From NCBI GenBank assembly GCA_033026295.1, contig CM065179.1, forward strand, positions 372,001 to 436,000: DNA of 64,000 nucleotides, written 5' to 3'. The stretch comes from Channa striata. Its lineage: Eukaryota; Chordata; Actinopteri; Anabantiformes; Channidae. Positions 28,157-40,819 of the stretch are shown here, piece after piece. The stretch's first letter is position 1. Each line of letters starts with the position of its first letter. A program made the position numbers and the translations under genes. The notes beneath the pieces are model-generated. The model was not told where the DNA came from. It made no database searches and saw only the letters and a program-made list of their open reading frames with translations.

Positions 28157-29107
28157 GGAGGCTGTGCCACACAAAGTGTTACTTCACCAAACTTTTTTAT
28201 ACAAACCCACAAACAGACTAAACACAAATTCACTTTTCACTGGAAATAACTTAACTGCTCAGTTGTAATTTGCCCTCAGTGGAAGTGAACAGTCACCTGA
28301 GCCCCCTCACTCGCCCCCCCCATATCTCCTTCTCTCCATCCGTCTCTCACTCTCACAGTCTCACAACTTTCTGCTGACTCCAGGAATTATGATCTGTTTC
28401 CCATCCACAGGAATAATAGAATACAGGGGGAGGGGGAAGTGGGGGCTCGGCAACAGTTCTGTGGAACAGTAGTGAAGAGTCCAGCTTCACTGTGGTTACA
28501 CCGTGTGTGTCTGTTTGTTCGTCTGCAAATGTGTTTATATCCAGATGTGTGAATGTGTGATATTTTCCTCTTCATTTCCATAAACTTCGCACATTAAAAG
28601 ATTATCCTTGGACCTGGACACACACACTGAAACGCAAATGTAATCTCGATTAACGGCCTCCTGCTGTTATCTTGACAATAAACGCCTCACATATACAACT
28701 ACCCGGCGGGCTGCGGATCTTTCTCCGACGCGCTGCCAGACCCTCTGGGCACTTAACACTATCGACAATCACATCCAGCCGCTCAAGTGTGTTTGGTGTG
28801 TGTGGAGTGTGTCCTCAGTCACATAAATATTTATCACATGGATCCCCCTGGAATTTTAATGAGCACTGATGGACAGCAATCGACACCGAGGAGAGAGACA
28901 CAGGAAAAGGAGGCGAGGAGATGAAGAGAAGGGACAGTTTTGTGTTGTGCTGTTTTGACTTTCACTGTTTTCCTGTGGAGAGTCACGCTTTCCGGCCTTT
29001 CTGCTAATTGCTTCCCGTTGTTTTTGGTTTGTTATGTGCAGTGTCAAGCGTTGGAACAGTTTTGCCCATTTAAATGTTGACTCTTCTAAGATTCTGTGCT
29101 GCAACAT

Positions 29108-29109
<2 letters not shown>

Positions 29110-29141
<32 letters not shown>

Positions 29142-29160
29142 TGCAGTGCAGTGCAGTGCT
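29110..29160 (+). repeat. (TG)n run plus four GTGCA units
   Basis: About 15 TG units followed directly by gtgcagtgcagtgcagtgc, a short pentanucleotide tandem. Confidence 0.93.
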
Positions 29161-31654
29161 CATACTCATCAAGGTGACAGGGCCACCCCTTAGAGGTCAC
29201 TTAACACATTGTGTACAGGCCAGGCTGCGTGGGGAGCCAGGGCAGGAAACCTGAGCTATAACTCACACAGCGCTCGCTCTCACTGGCTCTCACACACACT
29301 GGAACTGACCTTTGACGTCTGCCTGGGAGTGGCTAATAACTGTCTTGGATTCCTAGAAATACAGCAGTTTACAACTCCTTTAAATTTACTTTAGTATTGC
29401 CTTACTGGCTGGTAGAAAACATTAATGTCAGAGCACTGAATTGCATTGGCATGGGAACACAGTTAACCTTTAACACCCCAAATCAAAATTAAACCCCTCG
29501 GAACCTCAGTAAACGGTACGGAGGGTTTTCACCACCGTCACCAACTGGTGTGATACTTTCCCAAGTCAACGGGGAGGCCTTTGGCAGCCACTGGACTGCG
29601 ATGCACGTGTAAAGATGTCTGCTGAGCTACTGGGCCCGCGGTTCAGGTTTTCAGCTGAGTTTGCTGTGACGTGGGAATTGTCGTTTGGGAGACTCGTGAG
29701 TGGACTTCTCGTAGCTGCTTGTCTGACATTGTCCTCATGTCGTGTTCAGTCCGTCTCCCTGAACCAATCCAGAATAAAAACTACTTGATGCCTAACGAAT
29801 CAGAATAACTGACAGATACCAGCAGTGGTTTGTGCAGTACAATGAGGATTTACATCATACAAGCAAAGGTAAACAACTGTTTTCATTTAATTAGTAACAT
29901 GTTAATTGCTATCTCTTCCATTAAATAACCTCAATAATAACCTTTTTTAACTATTGTGTCCAGTCTGCTCCATCCATATTCAGTCGTTCCAAGTCTTCAC
30001 TGATGTCATGGTTGCAGATGTAATGTGACCTGATAGTGAGAGCCCGTGTTTTCTTCTTTGTTTGTATGTTTTCATTTGAGGAAATAAGAGGAAGCTCTGG
30101 TTTCCATTTTTCAGTGTTACAAAATGTACATTATAATCAGGGCATATGTCTCATACATACAAACTGTCAATTACACTTCCATTGTTTTTGCACTGTGTAT
30201 ATTAAATCAATTAGTGTTGTCAAGGCATAATGGATAATAAAAAAATATAAGGCATTTTTTCCGTAGAAAATGTTTTATCATCAGAGGTTCCACATGTCCA
30301 CTGTTAGACCTGATGTATGACCTGGCAGGATCAGCAGTCACCTATCATGGAAAAATCCAGTCCAAAAATTCCATTCATTTTTAAAAACATTATGGCTACA
30401 AGTGGTTTTACAAGGTTTACAGGTTGTAGTAGAATTCCTAATTTTCAGATGAGCATCGACGTGCATATTAATAAGGCTCCTGTTTCACTCCTCCCTCCTC
30501 ACCTCCTCCAGCTCAAACTTGGAGCCTTTTGTGCTTTAAAGGAAGTGAGTTGAGGCAATACTGGCAGATGTGTGTCAGAAACTGACCAGTGACAAATTAT
30601 CATTATTATTTTTTTGTATGTAGCTACAAGTTTGTCCCCACCTTCGCACTCACACACCTGGCTGCATGTTGAACAAAGCAGCCTCTAGGATCATGCAGAC
30701 AGACAGAGTCGGAACATTGGAGAGTCAGCTGCTTTTTTTCTTCTCATCCTTCGTTCGTATCACTGTCACAATAGTTCAGTTCATCCTGGGTATAAAAAGC
30801 CCAGCGTCGGGGTTGAGATCTTCCATCCAAACCTCCAGCAAGTTCAAAGGTCAGAACATCTGGGTCTGCTGGGGACACAGAGACCGTGGGCTCCAGACTC
30901 TCACAGCATTCTCGACTGCTTTATCTGATTTTCTTTGAAGTCTCTGTATTCACAGCCTCATGTCCACTACTGTACAAATACCAGAGACGCTACTGGACTT
31001 CCCAAACCACATCATAGTCTCCCAGCATGCAACCCTCGGAGAGAGAGAGGGAACGAGAAGAGAGAGAACAGAGTTTCTTTTATGAGAATGTTTGATCTTT
31101 GTCCTGTAAGTGGGCGGTTGTCCAGAAAGAAGAAAAATAAATGCACTTTATGGGCATATAGCTTTCTGTCTACCTACGCTCACACAGAGCTGCTGTAGGT
31201 GCTTGTATTTGTACGTTCACACACTGCGACGTGTGTGTTTCGGGGTCGGCCCTGGTGTGCCGTGTGATTTACTGAAAGGCTTTGCAGTGATACCAGAATT
31301 CCTTTGCGTTAAATGCCTGCGCTGAGTGCCTCTTACTGCCTGTGTGCCTTATGGACCGTGGTCGAACTCTATTTGTCTCTCACTTTTACATTTTTAAGGA
31401 TTTTTATGGCTTCTCCTTTTGGCAAGGAAGGAGAGATGGGGATGAAGTAGAAGAGCAGATCTGGAAGTTGACTCTTTTGTTAGCAATTATCATCCTACAC
31501 AAGTTCACGTCTGATCCACTCAACTTATGAGAAATCTAAATAATCTTTGTTTCGTCTTGGTCAAAATAAGAAGACTTTTGCCTTTTTGCCGTCCAGTACA
31601 AAAATAGAAAGCAAATTCTTTCAGCAAATTTGTCTTTCACCAGTTCATCCATCT

Positions 31655-32072
31655 ACCTGGACCATAAGCCGCTATTTTTTCCGACGTTTTGAACCATGGG
31701 CTTTTACAGATATGAATTGTTTCTTAGATGGGCAGACTCAAACAAAAAGCAGTTTTTATTCATCCATCTATAAATTCCATAAATAAAGACTTATGGTACA
31801 AAATCTATCTTAGTGGGTCATGGCTATGGAACAAGCCGTTTATTTATAACAAGGACGCGTTTTGTCGGCTCTGTACACTCGACATGTGTTATACAAAATA
31901 CTAAATGCTGGTCCTCATGCCTACTGTGAACAATGAGAGGAGCACAACAATATTATTTCTCCAGCCTGGATATTGGCGGCTTATAGTCCGATCATATGTG
32001 ACAAAATATATATTTCAAATTTTTGGCAAAATTTAGGTGCGCTCTATAGTCCAGAATTTACGGTATAAACCA
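31655..32072. repeat. Dispersed DNA repeat (gccgcta...gcggcttatagtcc...tacggtat type)
   Basis: One side reads accataagccgctattttttcc; the other has ggcggcttatagtccgatc and gcgctctatagtccagaat followed by tacggtat. The partly mirrored ends (ataagccgc / gcggcttat) match a non-autonomous repeat I recognise in teleosts. No transposase ORF is present. A 19 bp direct repeat (ctatcttagtgggtcatgg) sits at 31805-31823 and 32080-32098, the second copy just past the element end. Confidence 0.5.
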
Positions 32073-33572
32073 TAACCAACTATCTTAGTGGGTCATGGGG
32101 GCAGGAGCGTATCGCAGGCAAAAACTAAATGCCGGTTAAGCCGGTGAGACACCAAACTGCCAGTCGTCCGTCAGCCATTTTTGGCAATAGACGGAATCTA
32201 AAAGCCAGGGGCTGCTTGGAACTTTGATTCCACATTTGTTTGTCACCGACTCCTCGAAAGCATTTGTGCGCTCTGAGTCCTACATGTCCACTGGTTTCAG
32301 ATGTGATTATTGTCAATAATTCTCGTAAATGTGTCCAGTGCTCGCAAGATGAGGGGCACATTTAATCATGCTTCATATTTTCAGACACCGGCAGAATGCT
32401 GCTTTAAACAGGATGCATCGAAATGCTGGGTTTGTCTCCAAATCGGATCCATATGAAGATTATATTGTGCCCCCATCTGTTAGTAGTTCATGTTGAATTA
32501 TTCGCTACATGCTCTGTTTGGGGTGAGTGCACTTGGTCACAGAACGCTCTTGTTAGCAGTATGGAATTAGCTTTTTGCCACTGAGCTACAGCTGTGCATA
32601 TGGTTCCGTGAGGGTGAGATTGTCTGTCACCTGTGGACTTTCTGGTTGAGAAAGACCAGGCTCTGGATTAACTTACTGGATGCTGAACCGTGTGGTTGTA
32701 TGCTAAGACGGCCGACTTAGTAGTCCAGAGTCTGATTTCAGCACATTCAGAAACACAACTTTTCTTACTTTCCACTAAAGCTCTGGATTGTTGAAAGCCC
32801 TGGATGCCAATGCCAGTTTGCAAATGTCGTCGTTTTGGAATAGCGTCCTTTGAGTAATACATTTTATTCTGCAGAAGAATTTGGCTCAATTCAAAGGTTA
32901 AAGAAGCGCTGCGTACTAGCATTGTAGCCTCAAATGTCTCCTGTTACAGGGAACGGGGCAGGAGCTGTGGCTGCACCAGGGTAGGAGTGGACGGTAGCTG
33001 TTACACGACAGCCAGACACAGACACGTCACCAGGATCGTGCTGGAAAATGTGCCAAAGCTCAAGTCACTAAAGACCCTTTTAAAATCAACTTACAGTGAA
33101 AATTGTGTGTCGTTATAGTCACCACCAAATTCATAAAATTCCCTAAACTCAGGTCTATGTCTTCCCGATTTGAAATTATTTAAAATCTTTTAAACTTTGT
33201 TTTTCGTTTAAAAAAAAAGGGGGGGGGGTTATGAATTGTGTCGAAAAAGTCTCCTGTATGGTTCTCACATACCAACAAAACTGTTTAAACTGTGCAGAAC
33301 TAAACAGGCAAAATACATAAAAACAATAAGATGGAACAAGGGAGAGGCAAAGGCTGAGAGGCCTGCACCTCAAAATGAGAGACCCGAGTCCCACATTTGT
33401 GTAGGTTAAGACAAGAAAAGGGAAACGCTGTGGCTTTGTTCAGAAGTCATAAACACACTGTTTGAAGGCATCAATAATTTGTTTTAATTAAGAAAAAACA
33501 GCCAGTCGTCGGTCCGATCCCCGTCTTCTAATGCTGGGTCAGGCAAGCACCTCAATCAGTAGCTGCTCTTGT

Positions 33573-33574
<2 letters not shown>

Positions 33575-33611
<37 letters not shown>
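33575..33611 (+). repeat. (TG)n microsatellite
   Basis: About 18 TG units. Confidence 0.95.
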
Positions 33612-33613
<2 letters not shown>

Positions 33614-34129
33614 CAAGTACATGAGAATCAACCTGTAAAACACTCCAATAATTAACACAGCCAATAAGATACATAGACACATGATTGCAGACTATTTTCA
33701 AGTTTTCTCTAAACCTAACCAAAGAAACATAACTATAACACCTTTGATAATAGGACAAAAACTATCTTTGAGCAGTAAGAAATTTGTTTCCCGAGAAAGA
33801 TTTCACTGATATGTTCAGTGAAAAATTGACTTGGGAAATCATAACAGCTGTAATTGTGTTTCTTACAAAAACATGTTCGTGGTTGCAGTTGTGTAGAAAC
33901 AGAATTGTGAGGAGACAGGATTGACTTTGGCTTTATCTATTTTTTTACCCTTTAATCAAATTAATTTTATCATGTTGCTATTTGGCTGTGACTAATTGAG
34001 AAATCGTAGACTGTAAGAACTGCAGTTTGCACAAATCAGAGTGACGACACACTGCAAAAACAAGGGTTAACAGACCCTAAACGATGTGAGCGTCCGACGC
34101 TTGTGTCACTCACTAAAGGTCTCTGGTCA

Positions 34130-34320
34130 GATTGTTTTAAAGGTAAAAGAGACAAAACAAGGAACAAAATGGTCTCCACAGTTGCCAAGACATAGACACA
34201 AAACTTCTAATGTAAAATTGCCACATGGACCAAAAAGACTGTGTGTGTGGATTGGGGGGGGCCTTTCCATGGCTGTGCCCAGGGGCCCATTTTCTCATGC
34301 GCCCATGATGACAACAACTA
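34130..34320 (+). repeat. Degenerate A-rich repeat with cccaggggcccat tail
   Basis: Degenerate aaaagagacaaaacaagg-type units and cacatggaccaaaaagac are followed by a G-run, then ctttccatggctgtgcc and caggggcccat. It looks like the same old family as 10805-10985. Confidence 0.4.
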
Positions 34321-34510
34321 AACAATAGGCAACCTCAGGGAATTCTACAAGGCCGTGCAGCACTTCAGCTTCCTGATAGTTTTTTATTCCTCTTTCTTTT
34401 CTTTGGCATCTGACTCTGAGAAGCTCATCTCAGCTGAGAATCATTCAGCCGTCATCAATAACGGACATAAACTTCACCCTGATTTTAAACCTGTATTGTT
34501 TGTAACAAGC

Positions 34511-34715
34511 AGAGCAGCTTTTGTGACCGGGTTAGCTGATGATCTTTTTATGCTCTAATCAATATAATTATGAAGCAGGCGGAGCAAGTTGCCCTATAAT
34601 AATTACAGCCCTGTGAGAAATTATGTCTCATTTGTGCAGGTAATTAGTCTGGAAATGGCTCCAGTTAGAGCTTTGGAGCCAGAAATGGAATTGAGTAATG
34701 TACAGGGCTGCTTAC
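34511..34715. promoter_or_regulatory. Candidate conserved non-coding element in gmds intron
   Basis: Non-repetitive, AT-rich stretch with several homeodomain-type cores (ctctaatcaatataattat, ataataattacagcc, ggtaattagtctgg) and no ORF. Its texture is typical of vertebrate developmental enhancers. It is about 1.2 kb upstream of the next gmds exon and 7.5 kb beyond the foxc1 start. This is inference from composition alone; no alignment was made. Confidence 0.25.
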
Positions 34716-35850
34716 AGACGCAGCGGAACACGGGCTGGAGCAGGGCTGTGCAAAACCACGTGAAGTTAAAAATAAAACGGCCACTCACCCAAAACTGAAC
34801 CAGGTTTTCAGCTGTGTCTCAGTGGTATCAAGCTGAGCTTTTTCTGTGTGCGTGTAATCAGAGAGATGTGGCTCTCAGCTCTACAAAAAGCTCATTTGTG
34901 CCAGTGCGCCTGAGTGTTTGTTCCTCTTTAATATGATCACCCACAGAAGACGTTTTCAGGAGATCCTGGTTCAGATAGAAGCACGGCTTTTTCCTGCTTG
35001 TAGTCTGTGTTCCGCCTTGTACTTTCAATTAAAGGGAATGCTTTACATAATGGTGTCCACCCAAAAAGATTGTTTCCTGTTTGAAATTGACGGTGGCCAG
35101 GTCCATAAAGGAATGGTTTTCCTGGTTTTATGTGGAAGAACGTGACTTCTGCTCCTGACCTCAGCCCCGCTCAACACCTTTGGGATGAGCTGTAACTCTG
35201 ACTGCAGCCAAGCCCCATTGATCAACATCAGGTCCCAAAGCCTAAAACCAGAAGAGATCAAGTTATAACAGCAGCAGATTTAGGATTTGAGTTCTGGTAG
35301 CACCTGTGGATATTTGTGGCAGTGCCAAAAGTGTGTTAATAAAACCGAGAACCATTAGAAAGGTTTAACAGTCCCCTAGGAGCCGGGTGTACGACTGAAA
35401 GATGACAAAGCTCCGTCCAGAACAGAAACTGAAAAGGAAGTCGGAGAAAGAAAGGAGACTCCAAAAACACAGAGGATGTTCAGGGATCATGTTGTTTTTC
35501 TGTCTCTGGACGGTGTGAAGCAGGGTCTCGATGGATTCTCAAGCCGGCACAAAACACAACGGGGAAAAGGGGTATAAGGGCGGTGGGGGGTCCTGCACTG
35601 GGGGGGCAACACCACCAGAGTCCCACAATTCATCATTCTGTGGCTGTCTGGACAGGTCGGTGGGGAGGTCTGACAGGGAGGATCGATGGCAAGCAAGACT
35701 CTACGGGTTCCCTTTCCCCCCAAGAGAGGAGTGTGTGTGTGTGTGTTTGGGGGGGTCTGTACATTTTCAGCATGTCTTAATATCAGGTCGGCACGTGGTC
35801 GTCCTGCCCCTGACCACACATGACGGGTGGCGTGTTTGTCTTTTTAACAG

Positions 35851-35919
35851 GACTACCTGCAAGGCGACAGCACAAAAGCGTTTCAGAAGATGGGTTGGAA
35901 GCCAAAGGTGATGTTTGAG
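35851..35919 (+). CDS. gmds: gmds coding exon, second from last
   Basis: Encodes 23 residues, DYLQGDSTKAFQKMGWKP then KVMFE. The GD-T-KA--K-GWKP pattern is the conserved C-terminal part of GDP-mannose 4,6-dehydratases. The exon starts after tttttaacag and ends at gtgcgt (35920), and is in phase 0 at both ends. It joins ELVKEMV of the last exon without a frame break. Confidence 0.95.
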
Positions 35920-36806
35920 GTGCGTATCACTGGTCCAAGCACTCGTGAGAGGGTTCTAATAATTATAAGGGAAATTAATTATGATTACCGTTAAAAGTTA
36001 AAAAGAGGGGACACGGTGGGTCAGGACAGTTTGTGGGTGGGACAATAATTTCACTTTTTGTGAGTTCAGAAAAAATAGGAAGTTTGCTGCAGGAGAAGAA
36101 AATCAGCTAATTTTATCACCAGCCCAACATTTAGTCATTTATGTCTGAGAATTTAGGATCCATCTTCATGTTATGATGAACAATTAATGAAGGACAGAAA
36201 TAGTGTAAATTTACAATGACACAATATACTTTTTTTTATATTTATATTAAATGAAATAAGATGAGCTATGTGTGAAGGAAGAAAATGATAAAAAAATATT
36301 TTTTTCTAATATTTACTAAGATATAAAAAGTAAACAGATGTCCTGCGACATTAACTCTATCCAGCCATTTTGCATGTAACCAAAATTTATATTATATGGT
36401 TTTGTAGATATTATAAAGACATAAATATGAAATGATTATTAACTGTGGTGAATAAGTTTTTAAATGTTTTATTTAACAATAAAAATTAAGTATTTCTAAG
36501 ATAAGCAGCCATAAAAGAACCGAATAAAATAGTCAAACATATTCGATAAAACATGAGCAAACAAGAGTCCAAATGTGGACCAACATTTGGTCTTATCGTG
36601 GAGCGATTCCCGCAGATTTAATAACTCAATGCCCAAACATAAAACCTGTCTTTATGAAAGTTACAGCCACATTGGCGTATTCACCAAAGAAAAACAAAGC
36701 TCTGCTGTGGATTGTCAAGAGCTCTCAGCTTATTAAAACGTCCAGTGGCCTCTCACTAATGCTCAGTCTCTGCTTGGGTGACGGACATGATGTCCCTCTG
36801 CAACAG
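35920..36806 (+). other. gmds: Last gmds intron
   Basis: A short AT-rich intron (0.9 kb) from a gtgcgt donor to a ctgcaacag acceptor. It holds T/A-rich sequence at 36220-36560 and no recognised repeat. Confidence 0.85.
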
Positions 36807-36869
36807 GAGCTGGTGAAGGAGATGGTGGACGCAGACATCGAGCTGATGAAGAAAAACCCAAATGCCTGA
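36807..36869 (+). CDS. gmds: gmds last coding exon with stop
   Basis: Encodes ELVKEMVDADIELMKKNPNA and a TGA stop, which is the usual C-terminal end of vertebrate GMDS. The acceptor is caacag at 36801-36806. Together the four exons give a 115-residue C-terminal segment of a protein about 370 residues long, so roughly two thirds of the gene lie beyond the left edge. The gene is convergent with foxc1. Confidence 0.96.
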   Translation, partial: ELVKEMVDADIELMKKNPNA

Positions 36870-37248
36870 GACCAGATCCGCCCGTCCACCAGGGCCCGAA
36901 TCCTAGTGCTCCAAAGTTCTGCCACTGAGACCAAGTCTAAAGGACACGTCCTGTTTTAGCTTTGTGACTTTTCTTCTTTGCCCAAACTGTTGATTAAACT
37001 TTTGTGGTGTTGTATCATATCAATATCTTGGTTTTAATCTCACACTACAGAGATGCCTTTTTATATTTCAACACTTAATGTCACAACTTATGTTCATAGT
37101 AAGTTTTAAGGGTTTATTTAGGTCTTTGTTTAGAAGTTTAAAAGGGGAAATCAAAGAATTTACTGTTACAGAGAAGAAGAAAGATTTTATGATTTATTAG
37201 AAAATGGAAATTAGTAGGTGTGTTAAATTAATCATGTTTGACAATAAA
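36870..37248 (+). other. gmds: gmds 3' UTR
   Basis: Sequence after the stop codon becomes AU-rich and ends at a canonical AATAAA. An earlier weak site is not obvious. The transcript end is inferred from the signal only. Confidence 0.65.
37243..37248 (+). terminator. gmds: gmds polyadenylation signal AATAAA
   Basis: Canonical AATAAA in gacaataaaggctc, 374 bases after the stop codon and followed by a T-rich stretch. Confidence 0.65.
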
Positions 37249-38197
37249 GGCTCAATATTTTACATGTTCTAATTTTTATTATTTCATATAAAGCTCTGAT
37301 TTTTTTTAAGGATTTTGGAGTCAATATTTACAGTGTGATTTGCAGCTGAGAGATTCTCGGATTCTTTTGTCTATTTTTTATTGATATATTTATTTATTTT
37401 ATTTTATTTTTAATTCAAGCCAGCGACTGAAATCCTGAAGGAACAAAGCTGCAGGCTTGAAATTGGATGTAAGTGTCTCCGTATGTGTGTGTGTGTCCGC
37501 TCTCTTCTGGTTTTTCCCGCGGCCCGGGGCCAACACACCCTCTTTCTAATGCGTCTTGTTTGGCCGCTCGGGCTCCAGGTTTTAGCGGGATCGGGTCCGT
37601 GTGAGGGTCGCTGGGTTTAAGTGGCACAGCTCACAGATGTGGTTTGGACATGCTGAGGTGTGTTTACGTGTCCACGCACTTTTTCACACTTAAAAATCTT
37701 GTTTTTGATGATTTCCTCACTTGTTTTGACAATAATCTTATTGGAACTCCAATTTGAACTGTAGTATTTTTAATTGCCTTTTTATATTTTAAACTTGTTA
37801 TAATAATAATAATATGTCGGAGCCTTTCTTCCGCCCGCCGTGTGTTACGCAGTCTGCGGACAGTGGAATCCAGTATTTTGGGGAAGTTGCCAGAGGAAGT
37901 ACTGAGATCCTCTAAACACCGCGCATGGCAGGTGAAGGTCCTCCTGTGTATGTGGGCCTCTATCAGCACCATTTCCAGCCCAATATTTCAGTGTGCGCAT
38001 ATTTTCATTTATGGAGCTAAGTTTAAGGGTTTTATGAGATCTAATTTATTAGAATTAGTCCACACACTTTGAACATATCATAAGGTCCAGTTGACTGGAG
38101 CCGAGTCTTTGGCTTTGCTCAGGATGTTTTTGAGGTCAGCACCTACAGGACTGTGCTCGTCCTGGACAGCGCTGCATCCGTGCGCCAAACAGACGTG

Positions 38198-38199
<2 letters not shown>

Positions 38200-38235
<36 letters not shown>
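38200..38235 (+). repeat. (CA)n microsatellite
   Basis: About 18 CA units between gmds and foxc1. Confidence 0.95.
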
Positions 38236-38241
<6 letters not shown>

Positions 38242-38890
38242 ATCAGGCACGACGTGATCACGTTTAATTATGACACACACAGGGAGTAAAGTTGATGTGA
38301 AGTAAAAAAGCAGCTAAATCTTGAAAATGGTGGGACTAGCCTGTTTTTTTAAATGAAATTATTTTTAAAAAATCAACAATTCAGTGGCTTAAACGACTCA
38401 AACACGGATTTAAAGTCTGCGGGGGCCATAGGTTCTCTGTCCCTGTGAGACAAGTACATCACGTTATTTTCAGCTGGTGAACAGGACAAGACGTTTTTCT
38501 TACTTTGTAGCAGCCGTATACTGTAAACCAGTGTTCCCAGTTTGAATAGTGGGAAAATCAAGTCAGTAACCAGCACGAAGGCCTAACAATCCTCTCCCTC
38601 TCCTCTCAGGCCTCAGGGCCTGAAAACGCAACATTCGTGGCCTGTTTTATTTCAGTTTGGTGACGAATTTTGGACACGAGAACCAAACTGTTCACTTACA
38701 TTTGTCACCTTTTAATACACAAAATAGAAACGCGTCTTTGCTGTAAATTAATAACGCATAAATTACAATAAATCCGGCCGATCTGCTTCCTTTCAGGGTT
38801 CGCGAAGCTTTTGCTGGTTTGTAAACCTGATCAGGGATTTACTACAGACCAGCAGGACTTCAAAGAAACAGCGAACAAAATCCTAGAAAC

Positions 38891-38916
38891 TGACACACAC
38901 ACACACACACACACAC
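38891..38916 (+). repeat. (CA)n microsatellite
   Basis: About 12 CA units in the gmds-foxc1 interval. Confidence 0.93.
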
Positions 38917-39257
38917 TCTGAGCAGTGTGTGAGCAGACAGTGAAAAACTCTCCTCACACAGTTTCCTGCATCACTGCGCAAACTGAGTCCACGGTGGACT
39001 GGAGACTGAAGCTTGGAACCGGCTCCACGATGTGTTTCCTGTCTGCGTGAAAAGCACCTGTGCACGCGTGTGCTCGTGATACAGAGACTATTGCGCACTG
39101 ATTTCTAACAGCCCTGCTTCCCTGTGGGTGGGGGTCCTAATCCTTAACACCCCCCCAGAGAAGCAGCTTTTGACAAAGTGGCGAAAGGCTGTGCTGCACC
39201 TTCACACTGCCCCCGTCACCTCCTGACGCCTGTTTACAGCTTTCTGTGGATCTGGGG

Positions 39258-39259
<2 letters not shown>

Positions 39260-39299
<40 letters not shown>
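39260..39299 (+). repeat. (TG)n microsatellite
   Basis: About 20 uninterrupted TG units. Confidence 0.95.
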
Positions 39300-39301
<2 letters not shown>

Positions 39302-39452
39302 CTTTGCATTTAGGGTTGCCTCGGATTAAAGCCCCTGTGGCGCGCGCAGTGGTAAAGTCAGCTGTAACTAGCCATGACTGCTCAATATGGAATTTTTACC
39401 CATGAAAATCTCATCGTCAACACAGATTTGTCCGAGGCACCGATTCTCCCCA

Positions 39453-39477
39453 AACACACACACACACACACACACAG
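39453..39477 (+). repeat. (CA)n microsatellite
   Basis: About 12 CA units. Confidence 0.93.
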
Positions 39478-40375
39478 AAAACGTGTCATCCGTTCACTCA
39501 GAGCGGAGGTGACGGGGCTTTTTAAAAAAAACAAAAAACAAAAATTAGTCGGTGAAAATTCACACTGTCCAAAAGCGCATCATTATTGCTATTATTATTA
39601 CTATATTATCAATATGTCATCGTTATTACTACTATTATATTACTATACCTGTTGTTGTCAGTATTTTTTATTATCGAGGTTTTTATAGCTCAAAAATAAT
39701 AATGCTTATTCTCATTTTTGGTGCTACCTGAGGCCTCTCACCCGTTGTCTCGTCGATTAGACCAAGTTATTATTAAGCTGAAGTTAAAACGCGATCACAC
39801 AGTTTTCTCCGTATTTTTACATGAACATTATTTACACGTACAAGTGCCGGCCGCCATCTTAAATCCGCTGCCCTGGATCCACCTGCTCGATCCCAAATAG
39901 AAAACGGCCACTATAAAAAAAGGCTGAATCCTCCTAAGAACCTGGGGGCGGGGTGGTGCTGGTTCTGATCGTTAATGAAGTTTTGAAACAAATAAACATT
40001 GCGGGGCCTGCAGCTGCACGTCCGGTTCTGCTCCTGCAGGGATACGGTTCCCCACAGACGTGCAAATGAAACGCAGTGACCCCTCCATCAGTCCGGACCG
40101 GACCACACGGGTTTTTATTGACAGCCTGCATTTCCTCCCGCTGCAGGTGGGCCTCAGCCGATTACAGGCGACGTGAAAACACGGCCGCTCGTCCCAAACT
40201 GCACCTGAATAAAATCCCTGGAGCCTCACACTCCGTGCGTGCACTTTCTAAACGGGCTTTTCGTTTCTGTGGGCATTTGACTTTTAGCAATAAAAGTCCA
40301 ATGTTTGAAAGGCTCCCTCCGCTCAGTGTCGTTGGTGCTAATAAATCAGTCAGGTTAAAATCACATAAACGGCAC

Positions 40376-40381
40376 TTTATT
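40376..40381 (-). terminator. foxc1: Candidate foxc1 polyadenylation signal
   Basis: TTTATT on the + strand is AATAAA in the direction of foxc1, about 440 bases after its stop codon. Confidence 0.45.
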
Positions 40382-40819
40382 AAACAAACAAACTGTAATG
40401 CCTTCAAAATATTATTTTCTAACAAATCAGACAAAACGAATAAAATAAGTCATCATAGGCTACAAAGGTCCCCCTCTATTTCTATACAAGAAATGGGACA
40501 ATTTTAGGCAGCAAGAAGAAAAGTGGAAAAAAGTGTTTGGTCCAACCACCCCCCGTTCCTAAAAATAAATTACTATATTAGGCTATAATTTACAGTCTGG
40601 AGTCATTGGAGCCATCCTCAGAAATTATTCTCAAAGTGAGAAGGAGGAAAACTTACGTGTTTTTGGTTGATACACTTGCCTCGACAGAAAAATCTGAATC
40701 TCGTATGTCCATTGTGAATAAAGGAGCAAAAATGCAAAAAATAATAATTATTATTATTATTAAAAAAAATAGGGAACTTATATATTAGAGTTGTTCATTT
40801 CAAAGGCCCGACCTGGCTC
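40376..40819 (-). other. foxc1: foxc1 3' UTR (inferred)
   Basis: AU-rich sequence after the foxc1 stop codon, with an ATT repeat at 40740-40760. Read on the - strand it reaches an AATAAA at 40376-40381. The true end could lie further on, since another AATAAA occurs near 40112. Confidence 0.5.

Larger units (their letters stand above)
37249..40370. other. gmds-foxc1 convergent intergenic region
   Basis: About 3 kb between two 3' ends. It contains three CA/TG microsatellites, a short CA run, TTA/ATT-rich low complexity at 39580-39660 and a YY1-like word near 39850. No coding exon is recognised; the ORFs here lack domains. Confidence 0.7.
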
